NCBI RefSeq assembly: GCF_007833275.1
Contig: NZ_CP042241.1
Coordinates: 434,001-498,000 of the forward strand
Source: Salarchaeum sp. JOR-1
GTDB taxonomy: Archaea; Halobacteriota; Halobacteria; Halobacteriales; Halobacteriaceae
DNA length: 64,000 nt
Direction: 5' to 3'
Below, one piece after another: positions 36,096 to 42,777 of this stretch (position 1 is its first letter; every line of letters starts with the position of its first letter). The notes under the pieces were generated by a model. That model was given only the letters and a program-made list of their open reading frames with translations. It was not told the DNA's origin and did not search any database. Position numbers and translations under genes: made by a program.

Positions 36096-37526
36096 ATGAA
36101 CGACGACACCAACGACCGACAACTGTACAACCTCTCGCGGCGCAAAGTGCTCGGCGGCCTCGGTGCCGTCGGCCTCGCCAGCGCCGGCGCCGGCCTCGGC
36201 ACCAGCGCCTACTTCACCGACACCGAATCCTTCACCGGCAACACGCTCGCCGCCGGCGAACTCGACCTGAAGCTCGACTACAAGTCCACGTACACGGGCG
36301 GCCCCGGCCGCCTCGAGGACATCCAGGCGATGGGCTACCCGGACGCGGAAGACCTCGGCGACGGCCGCTACCTGCTCGCCCAGACCCCGCGGCCCGGGGA
36401 CGGAATGGGCTGGGAGGACTACCTCCCCGAGTTCGACTTCTGTGCGCCCGAGAACGACCAGTACCTCGTGAACGGCGACGGCATCTCCATCTTCCACCTG
36501 GAGGACGTGAAGCCCGGGGACTCCGGTGAGATGACGGTCAGCATCCACATCTGTGACAACCCGGCGTGGCTGGAGATGGGCGGCGAGCTCAGCGAGAACG
36601 CCGACAACACGATGTCGGAACCAGAGAGCGAAGTCGATTCGACCCCCGACGCGGGCGAGCTCGCGGACGCCATCGAGGTCACCGTCTGGTACGACGAGGA
36701 CTGCGACAACGTCTACGAACCCACGGGCACGGGCGAACAGCAGGAGCTCGAAGTCGCGCTCGTCAGCGACGTCTCCGGGTCGATGAGTCAGGAGATCGGT
36801 GACCTGAAGTCGGCCGCGAAGGGGTTCGTCGACAACCTCTCCAGCCCGGACGAGGCGGCCGCGATCTCGTTCTCGGACGGATCGAGCCTCGACCAGCAAC
36901 TCACGACGAACTACCAGACCGTCAAGGACGCCATCGACCAGTACACATCCGGTGGCGGAACCGACATGGACCAAGGGATCAGCACGGCCGAGACCGAACT
37001 CATCAGTGGTGCGAACGCCACGAGCGGCGCGTCGAAGGTCATGATCGTCCTGACCGACGGCCAGCCGAGCAGCCAGCAGGCCGCGACCACCGCCGCGATG
37101 AACGCCAAGCAGGCGGGCATCCGCATCTTCACCATCGCGCTCGGCTCCGGCGCCGCGACCAGCTACCTAGAGAACAACATCGCGTCCAGCCCGGGCGACG
37201 CGTACGTCGCGCCCGACCCGTCCGACCTCGACACGGTCTACTCGGAGATCGCGCAGGTCGTGCTCGCCGGCGAACAGCTCATCGCGCAGGGCTCGCTCGC
37301 GGACGTCATGGCGCTGCTCGCCGGGGGCGTCGAACTGGACGGCGACCGCACCGAGGAGGGACGGCAGCCGTACCCCGGGAACACGACGCAGTGCATCGGG
37401 TTCGAGTGGGTGCTCCCCACCGACGTGGAGAACGAGGTGCAGACGGACAGCGTCGCGTTCAACGTGGACTTCACCGCGACCCAGTACCGCCACAACCCCC
37501 AGACCACGACCACGGCACCCCAGTAG
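36096..37526 (+). CDS. TasA-like secreted protein with a von Willebrand A domain
   Basis: This 476-residue protein has twin arginines (SRRKVLGG, 15-16), the SipW-type junction GLGTSAYFTDTES and LAAGELDL, then a TasA-like beta-rich part with DVKPGDSGEMTVSIHICDNP. At about 217-390 a vWA domain follows with a complete MIDAS: DVSGS (Asp225, Ser227, Ser229), Thr289 in GGGTD and Asp321 in LTDGQP. The TasA-like part resumes after it (LADVMALLAG, CIGFEWVLPT, RHNPQ), matching the C-terminus of the preceding gene, so the vWA domain is an insertion. Metal-dependent adhesion at a fibre surface or tip is a reasonable inference. It follows the first TasA-like gene by 104 bases. Confidence 0.82.
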   Translation: MNDDTNDRQLYNLSRRKVLGGLGAVGLASAGAGLGTSAYFTDTESFTGNTLAAGELDLKLDYKSTYTGGPGRLEDIQAMGYPDAEDLGDGRYLLAQTPRPGDGMGWEDYLPEFDFCAPENDQYLVNGDGISIFHLEDVKPGDSGEMTVSIHICDNPAWLEMGGELSENADNTMSEPESEVDSTPDAGELADAIEVTVWYDEDCDNVYEPTGTGEQQELEVALVSDVSGSMSQEIGDLKSAAKGFVDNLSSPDEAAAISFSDGSSLDQQLTTNYQTVKDAIDQYTSGGGTDMDQGISTAETELISGANATSGASKVMIVLTDGQPSSQQAATTAAMNAKQAGIRIFTIALGSGAATSYLENNIASSPGDAYVAPDPSDLDTVYSEIAQVVLAGEQLIAQGSLADVMALLAGGVELDGDRTEEGRQPYPGNTTQCIGFEWVLPTDVENEVQTDSVAFNVDFTATQYRHNPQTTTTAPQ

Positions 37527-37560
37527 TATCGCGTCCGAAACCCCGACCCGTGACGGCGTT

Positions 37561-37589
37561 CGGTGGTTCGATTCCACCGGCGGGTCTCC
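37561..37589 (+). repeat. T-arm-like hairpin spacer repeat, copy 2
   Basis: CGGTGG-TTCGATT-CCACCG forms a hairpin, followed by GCGGGTCTCC. It is similar to the copy before the vWA gene and lies about 100 bases before the third secreted-protein gene. A CCTATACCC box at about 37623 might be a further promoter. Confidence 0.5.
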
Positions 37590-37686
37590 ACAGTACGCTC
37601 TCCCTACCGCCGGAGTAGGAGACCTATACCCATGCCTCGGGACGTCCTGAGGACGACCAGACGCGGCCGCAGGCCGCCACCCGACG

Positions 37687-38415
37687 ATGACCCCACACCT
37701 CACTCGACGACACCTGCTCGGCGCGCTCGGCGCGAGCGGTGCGGCCGTGCTCGCCGGTCGCTCCGTGCTCGCCCGCGACCGCACCCCGCCCTATCAGCAC
37801 TACACGTACGCGCAGTCGGACGGCGGGGCGTTCCGAGTGGCGTGGTACGAGGAGTACAACGGCCGCGTGCTGTCGGCGTCGAACGGAACCACTCGGGAGA
37901 GCGCGCTCGACTCGGCGGCCGGGTACGTGGACGACCCCGCGAGCCCCGTCGTCGGCGTGACGAACGCGCTCCCCGGCGACTACGGGTCGGCCGTGTTCGG
38001 CCTGCTCGCGGAGGACGTGCCGCTCGACGTGTGGCTTCGCGTCCGCGCGACCGCGGACGCGGCCGCCCCCGAACCGGACGAGACGGACGCGAGCGCGAAC
38101 CTCGAAGACGTGACGGACGTGTCCGTCTCCCTCGACTCGTGCACGGGCGGATTGAGCGGGGAGTACGCGTACGTCGCGGGCGGGACGCTCCACGGCGTCG
38201 CGGACGCGCTCGCGGCGGGTGTCCGGCTCGAGTTCGACGGCGCGACGGGCTGTCCGGGCGCGCTCCCGATCGGCCAGCCGCGGTGCGTGACGTTCGACTG
38301 GGCGCTCGCGACCGCCGCCGGGAACGGCGCGATGGGCGACAGCGTGACGTTCGACGTGGAGTTCGTCGGCGCGGACTGCACGGCCGGCGTCGCGAACCCG
38401 TGGGGGGACGGATGA
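37687..38415 (+). CDS. Secreted protein with twin-arginine signal, divergent TasA-cluster member
   Basis: The 242-residue product begins MTPHLTRRHLLGALGASGAA (twin arginines 7-8), has a hydrophobic stretch to about residue 29, and an acidic beta-rich mature part with SLDSCTGG and paired Cys near the end (GCPGALPIGQPRCVTFDWAL). The late CVTFDWAL, then DSVTFDVEF, recalls the ends of the two TasA-like genes upstream (CIGFEWVL, DSVAFNVDF), so it is probably a diverged relative. The SipW junction motif itself is not clear. Its stop overlaps the next start. Confidence 0.68.
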   Translation: MTPHLTRRHLLGALGASGAAVLAGRSVLARDRTPPYQHYTYAQSDGGAFRVAWYEEYNGRVLSASNGTTRESALDSAAGYVDDPASPVVGVTNALPGDYGSAVFGLLAEDVPLDVWLRVRATADAAAPEPDETDASANLEDVTDVSVSLDSCTGGLSGEYAYVAGGTLHGVADALAAGVRLEFDGATGCPGALPIGQPRCVTFDWALATAAGNGAMGDSVTFDVEFVGADCTAGVANPWGDG

Positions 38416-39461
38416 GCGGACTGCGCCGCCGCGACGTGCTCGCGGCGGTCGGCGGCGTCGGCCTCGCCGGCGCGTTCGCCGGATCCGGAACTGTCGCGAT
38501 GTTCCGGGAGTCGGAGGCGTTCGCGGCCGGTCTGCGAGCCGGCGCGCTCGACGTGCGCGTCGAGGGCGGCGACGGCTGCGTGGTTCGGAACGACCGGGTG
38601 GCGCTCGACCTCACCGACCTCAACCCGGGCGCGTGCGGGGACGCGACCCTGTGCGGAATCGTGGACGGAAACCCGGCGTGGCTGTGGCTGCGCGCGACCT
38701 GCCCGACGGACGCCGCCGTCTTCGACGCCGTGTTCCTCCGCGTCCGGTACGCGAACGGAACCGTGGTCGTCACGGACGACGGCACCGCGCTGGACGGCAC
38801 CGCGCGCCGCGTGTTCGCCGCGCTCGCGGACGGGGTTCGGCTCGACCCGACCGGCGGGGACGCGCCCGTCGCGCCCGGCGACCGCGTCTGCCTCACCGTC
38901 GAGTGGGGCGTCATCGATATCCACGGCGGCGTCGAGACGGCGTGCGCGGTGGACGCCGACGCGCTCGACGACCCGGCCGCGTTCGCGTTCGAGTTCGGCG
39001 CGCTCCAGGCGCGCCACGCGTCGCCCGCGCTGTCCCCGTGGACTGCGATCGGCTGTCAGTCGGTCGCCGCGCGCTGCGTCGGCTGTCGCGAACTCGGGAA
39101 GGTGGACGACATCGACGGCCGCCTCGTCGCCGGCACCGAGTACGCCGTCGGCGACTCCGGGTACGCGATGCTCGTGGACAACGTCGAATACAAGGACGGC
39201 GACGAGGCGGTAGCGGTTCGCGCGTTCCGCCTCGTCGAGGCCGGAACGGGGGACGCGCCCGTGCTCGGCCCGCCCGTCTGCCGCGTGGACGTGAAGGGCG
39301 GGTCGGGCGGTCGGACGGGAGGGACGCGCACGCACGAGGTGTGTCCGCCGACCGCCGCACCCGCGGGGGAGTTCGACGCACCGACGAACCGGGGCGGGAG
39401 ACGACCCGGAATCAGCCACGTCACGGTCTACACGTGCGGCGTTCCGCCGCGCTGTTGGTAA
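38412..39461 (+). CDS. Secreted SipW-type protein with a Cys-rich C-terminal domain
   Basis: This 349-residue product has arginines 5-7 (LRRRDVLAAVGG), the junction FAGSGTVAMFRESEAFAAGL and LRAGALDVRVE, matching the SipW-dependent signal pattern in diverged form. Residues ~45-205 are TasA-like (LTDLNPGACGDATLCGIVDG, VCLTVEWG, FGALQARH). A separate tail from about 210 carries seven cysteines (215, 222, 225, 290, 311, 342, 348) and a Gly-rich KGGSGGRTGGT stretch; I do not recognise it. It may be a capping or cross-linking subunit. The start overlaps the preceding stop and three bases separate it from the peptidase gene. Confidence 0.7.
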   Translation: MSGLRRRDVLAAVGGVGLAGAFAGSGTVAMFRESEAFAAGLRAGALDVRVEGGDGCVVRNDRVALDLTDLNPGACGDATLCGIVDGNPAWLWLRATCPTDAAVFDAVFLRVRYANGTVVVTDDGTALDGTARRVFAALADGVRLDPTGGDAPVAPGDRVCLTVEWGVIDIHGGVETACAVDADALDDPAAFAFEFGALQARHASPALSPWTAIGCQSVAARCVGCRELGKVDDIDGRLVAGTEYAVGDSGYAMLVDNVEYKDGDEAVAVRAFRLVEAGTGDAPVLGPPVCRVDVKGGSGGRTGGTRTHEVCPPTAAPAGEFDAPTNRGGRRPGISHVTVYTCGVPPRCW

Positions 39462-39464
39462 CTC

Positions 39465-40487
39465 ATGAGAGACAAGATTCGGTCAATCAGTCGGAAACGC
39501 GCGCTCGCCGTCGCGGGAACGCTCCTGCTCGTCGCGCTCGTCGTTCCGTTCGCGGTGTTCGCAGTCCCCCAGCTCGCCGGCGGGAGTCACAGCTACGTCG
39601 TGCTCAGCGGGAGCATGGAACCGGCGATCAGCCCCGGCGACGTGGTCGTCGTGTCGGGCGTCGACCCGGCCGCCATCGGCGTGAACGACGTGGTGACGTT
39701 CCAGCGGGACGCCTCGCCGGTGCCGACGACGCACCGCGTCGTCGAAGTCATCGACGACGGGGGCGCGCTCGCGTTCCGGACGATGGGTGACGCGAACGAA
39801 GACCCGGACGGCGCGGCCGTCCCCGCGAGCGCCGTCATCGGCCGAGTGACGCTCGTGATCCCCTACATCGGGTACGTCATCGAGGCGGCGAACACCCCGG
39901 TCGGGTTCCTCGCGCTCGTCGTCGCGCCGTTCGGCCTGCTCGCGCTCACGGAAGCCTACGCGTACCTCCGGCGGCGCGGGAACGCGACCGCCGACGAGTC
40001 CGGTGACGTGGCCGACGGCGGCCGCGACGCGGGCGAGGACGTGGTCGTCGTGTCGGGGCCGACGCCGGTCTCCGACAGCCCGGACGGGTTCGCGGTGAGC
40101 GACGGGACGCTGAACGCGGTGCTCGGCGTGCTCGGCGCGGCGACGGCGTACGCGCTCGCCGTCGCGTACCTCGTGCGGACGCCGTGGGCGGTCGCGGCGC
40201 TCGTCGCGGGCGTCGTCGGACTCGCGCTCGTCGCGTCCGTCAAGTACGGCGAGCGCGGGGCGAGCGGGCGGGCGACGCACACGGACGGCGGCCTCGGCGC
40301 GGTCGTCGGGTCGGTTCCGGAGCGCTACACCGTCCCCGTCGTCAGCGTGCACACGGCGCGCGACCTGGCGTCGCTCGCCGCCGACCTCGACCGCGTCGTC
40401 GTGTACGACCCCGACCGCCGCCGGTACGTCGCCGTGGACGACGCGGCGGTCTACGTCTACGACGAGGACGTCGGGGGGGCGGAGTGA
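39465..40487 (+). CDS. Signal peptidase I, SipW/ER type, with C-terminal extension
   Basis: The 340-residue protein has an N-terminal membrane helix (about 13-35), catalytic VVLSGSMEP (Ser50), VPTTHRVVEV (His90 in place of the bacterial Lys) and RTMGDANEDPD (Asp109), so it is a Ser-His S26B peptidase like SipW and ER SPC. Unlike the short housekeeping enzyme it goes on past residue 145 with a further helix, an acidic linker, two more helices near 210-250 and a soluble tail. Its place between secreted SipW-type proteins argues that it is their dedicated processing enzyme. Start MRDKIRSISRKRA at 39465. Confidence 0.85.
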   Translation: MRDKIRSISRKRALAVAGTLLLVALVVPFAVFAVPQLAGGSHSYVVLSGSMEPAISPGDVVVVSGVDPAAIGVNDVVTFQRDASPVPTTHRVVEVIDDGGALAFRTMGDANEDPDGAAVPASAVIGRVTLVIPYIGYVIEAANTPVGFLALVVAPFGLLALTEAYAYLRRRGNATADESGDVADGGRDAGEDVVVVSGPTPVSDSPDGFAVSDGTLNAVLGVLGAATAYALAVAYLVRTPWAVAALVAGVVGLALVASVKYGERGASGRATHTDGGLGAVVGSVPERYTVPVVSVHTARDLASLAADLDRVVVYDPDRRRYVAVDDAAVYVYDEDVGGAE

Positions 40488-41233
40488 TGCGCGCCCTCCG
40501 GTTCGCGCTTCCGGTCGCGCTCGCGCTCGCCGTCGTCAGCGGCGGCGTCACGTACGGCCTCTTCACGGACACCGAACAGGTCTCCGGCACCATCGGCATC
40601 GACGCCTCCCAGAACCGCGACTGGGGCCACGGCTGGACCGCCCAGACCGCCGCCGTCACCGCGGACGCACCTCTGAACGACACCGCCGAGAACGGGACGG
40701 CCACGAACGACACGGGGGCTCTCGATCCGTCGAACGAGCCGCTCACGGGCGCGGTGCTCGGGAACGGAACCGCCAACGGCACGGCGACAAACGCTAGCGC
40801 GACGAACGATACGGCGACACCCACAAACGATACCGCGACACCCGCAAACGATACCGCGACACCCACAAACGACACCGCGACACCCACAAACGATACCGCG
40901 ACACCCGCAAACGACACGACGACACCCACAAACGACACGGCCACGCCGCCCGTCGAGGCCGGCGGCGAGAACGAGTCCGTCGGCGGGATCGGCGACACGA
41001 CCGCCAACAACACGACCACGAACGGCGCGGCGGACGCGCCCGTGGAGCCGGCGAACGAAACCGCCGGGAGAAGCGGAGCGGGGGGCGCAGCAGAGAACGA
41101 GACGCCGGGGAACGGCTCGGCGGGGTCTGCCGGCGCTACCGACGGCGAATCAGGCGATGGGGCGGCGCGACTGAGTTACGTCGCGGTTTCGGCTTCGGCC
41201 TCAGCCCCGTCGGCGGACGCGGTGAGTGAGTAG
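40487..41233 (+). CDS. Mucin-like Asn/Thr-rich secreted protein with SipW-type signal
   Basis: The 248-residue product has a hydrophobic N-terminus ending SGGVTYGLFTDTEQVSGTI, the FTDTE junction seen in the TasA-like genes. The rest is low complexity, Asn-, Thr- and Gly-rich, with seven NDTATPT/A units (residues 107-155) and many further N-x-T/S sequons, so heavy N-glycosylation is likely. It ends in a weakly hydrophobic Ala/Ser stretch. It overlaps the peptidase stop as TGATG, tying it to that operon. A stalk, linker or sheath role is inferred. Confidence 0.72.
   Translation: MRALRFALPVALALAVVSGGVTYGLFTDTEQVSGTIGIDASQNRDWGHGWTAQTAAVTADAPLNDTAENGTATNDTGALDPSNEPLTGAVLGNGTANGTATNASATNDTATPTNDTATPANDTATPTNDTATPTNDTATPANDTTTPTNDTATPPVEAGGENESVGGIGDTTANNTTTNGAADAPVEPANETAGRSGAGGAAENETPGNGSAGSAGATDGESGDGAARLSYVAVSASASAPSADAVSE
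40805..40951 (+). repeat. 21-bp tandem repeat encoding NDTATPT/A (seven units)
   Basis: Seven in-frame 21-base units, each close to AACGATACCGCGACACCCAC plus one base, encode N-D-T-A-T-P-(T/A/P), with one unit as NDTTTPT. Units differ at third positions and at the final codon. The repeat number probably varies between strains. Confidence 0.85.
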
Positions 41234-41442
41234 AGGCTCTGGCGGGCGTCGGCGAAGTAGATGTCCTCGTCGACGACTTCGCGTTTCTCGAGGCGTTCGA
41301 GCGCGTACCGGACGGTGCGCGCGGACAGCATCGACTCCTCGACGATTCCCTTCTGCGTTTTCGGACCGTCGTATTCGAGAACCTTATACACGAGTTTCGC
41401 GCTCGGCGGGAGGTCTTCGAGGACGTCCTCTACTGCATCCAT
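41176..41442 (-). CDS. Small winged-helix transcriptional regulator
   Basis: The 88-residue product begins MDAVEDVLEDLPPSAKLVYK and has a compact winged helix (KTQKGIVEESMLSARTVRYA, ERLEKREVVDEDIYF, RQSLYSL), typical of small haloarchaeal MarR/TrmB-like regulators. The ATG at 41442 is chosen because a TTTATGG box sits about 31 bases before it; an ATG at 41460 would be too close to that box. Its last 58 bases overlap the 3' end of the mucin-like gene on the opposite strand, so the two may affect each other. Confidence 0.78.
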   Translation of the reverse strand: MDAVEDVLEDLPPSAKLVYKVLEYDGPKTQKGIVEESMLSARTVRYALERLEKREVVDEDIYFADARQSLYSLTASADGAEAEAETAT

Positions 41443-41469
41443 CGTTACGAATCGAAACATGCCGAGCAA

Positions 41470-41476
41470 CCATAAA
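41470..41476 (-). promoter_or_regulatory. TATA box of the small winged-helix gene
   Basis: TTTATGG on the minus strand, about 31 bases before the ATG at 41442, indicating a leaderless or near-leaderless transcript and deciding between two possible starts. Confidence 0.5.
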
Positions 41477-41510
41477 TCTGCGGGAAAGAGTTGCACGGGT
41501 CGTGGTCACG

Positions 41511-42317
41511 TCACTCCTGCGGGGGCGTGTCCGACTGCAAGAGAACGTCGAACGGCGCGTCCGCCGGTTCGTCGCCCGGGGAAACGTACCCGGTCGCGAA
41601 CGCCGTCCACGCACCGCTCTCCAGCGCGACGGTCGTCGAAGCCACTGGGTCGATCGACGGCTGCGCGTCCGCCGGCCGGATTTCGAGCGTGTACTCGCCA
41701 GTCGGGACGGCCACGTAGTCGGACGCCGCGCCGAACTCGACCCCGGAGAAGAGGGGGTCGTCCGCGCTCCCCGCGACGGCGACGTCGACGGCCGGCGCGT
41801 CCGGGGACGCGTGCACGAGCCGTATCGCCGCGGAGTCGGACGGCACCTCGCCCGGGTCGTCGACGAACGGCGCCACGGTGAACGTCGGGCTGTCGCCGCT
41901 CACCTCGCCGATAGCCGCCGCCGTGTACGCCATCACGTCCAGCGTGAGCGTCTCCTCGAACACCGTAGACCCGCCGTCGGTCGTCCGCACCGCGACCGTG
42001 TGGTCGCCCGGCGACACCGAGAGATAGTCGCTGATAGCGCCGAACGCCACGCCCTCCAGCGCCACCGAACCATCCACGAGCACGTTCACCGCGGGCGCGT
42101 CCGGAGAGAGGTGGGCGACGCGCAGCCACGCCGACGCGGTCTGTGTCGTCGTCTCCTCCGTCGTCGCGTCGGTTGTCGCCTGCGTTGTGGTCGTCGCACC
42201 GTCCGTCGTGCCGTTCGTCGTGCCGTTCGTGTCACCCGTCCCACACCCGGCGACGCCGGTCGTCAGTGCGGTTGCAGCAGCTAGAACGAACCGTCGGCGG
42301 GATGTCTCATCACCCAT
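41511..42317 (-). CDS. DUF4397 domain lipoprotein, Tat-exported
   Basis: The 268-residue protein has a twin-arginine lipoprotein signal (SRRRFVLAAATALTTGVAGC, Cys25), a Thr-rich linker, then two DUF4397 repeats, each starting with a matching phrase: LRVAHLSPDAPAVNVLVDG and IRLVHASPDAPAVDVAVAG. Both repeats have a Y-L/V-x-V-x-x-G-x-x-T/H pattern. It is anchored to the outer face of the membrane; DUF4397 proteins are beta-sandwich surface proteins of unknown role. Monocistronic and next to the surface-fibre locus. Confidence 0.85.
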   Translation of the reverse strand: MGDETSRRRFVLAAATALTTGVAGCGTGDTNGTTNGTTDGATTTTQATTDATTEETTTQTASAWLRVAHLSPDAPAVNVLVDGSVALEGVAFGAISDYLSVSPGDHTVAVRTTDGGSTVFEETLTLDVMAYTAAAIGEVSGDSPTFTVAPFVDDPGEVPSDSAAIRLVHASPDAPAVDVAVAGSADDPLFSGVEFGAASDYVAVPTGEYTLEIRPADAQPSIDPVASTTVALESGAWTAFATGYVSPGDEPADAPFDVLLQSDTPPQE

Positions 42318-42473
42318 ACGCGAGCAGTTCCCCGCCGCGAGTATTGCTATTCGCGACTTACGAAAAGTAAGGGCGAAAACGCGTCGAGTAGGCCGTTCGT
42401 TCGCGGCGGTACGGGTCGCGTATCACGCGGCACAAGCGAACTTCTTTTGAGCGTCCCCCGCGGAGTTTCGGGT

Positions 42474-42776
42474 ATGTCGACCGAGACAGCGCCCCGAATG
42501 GACCCCCATCGCCGCGGCGTGGCCGTGACCACGGTCGCCTGCCTCACCGGCGTGGCGGCGGGCGTCCTGTCGAGCGCGCTCGCGGCCGGTGCGACGGACA
42601 CCACCGGCCTCGGACTCGCCCTCGTCGCGATGCTCGTCAACCTCGGGGTGCTCCGCGTGCTCGGCGTGAACGTCAGCGAGTTCGGCGCGAAAGACCACCT
42701 CTACACCGCGTTCATGACGTTCGCGCTCTGGTTTATCACGTGGGGCATCCTCCTCACTGAATCGGTGAGCCTGTAA
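42474..42776 (+). CDS. EMC6-like small membrane protein
   Basis: The 100-residue product has three hydrophobic segments (VTTVACLTGVAAGVLSSALA, LGLALVAMLVNLGVLRVLGV and LYTAFMTFALWFITWGILLT), matching the EMC6-like family seen beside RLI in haloarchaea. EMC6 in eukaryotes is part of a membrane-protein insertase, so a role in membrane insertion is plausible. It ends one base before the RLI start. The start MSTETAPRMD at 42474 was chosen over a longer one. Confidence 0.75.
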   Translation: MSTETAPRMDPHRRGVAVTTVACLTGVAAGVLSSALAAGATDTTGLGLALVAMLVNLGVLRVLGVNVSEFGAKDHLYTAFMTFALWFITWGILLTESVSL

Positions 42777-42777
42777 G

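Noticed and set aside
36049-37589. T-arm-like hairpins considered as tRNA genes
   Set aside because: No acceptor, D or anticodon arm can be drawn around either copy.
40805-40951. Regular 21-bp repeats considered as a CRISPR or satellite array
   Set aside because: Units are contiguous with no spacers, stay in frame and encode NDTATP repeats.
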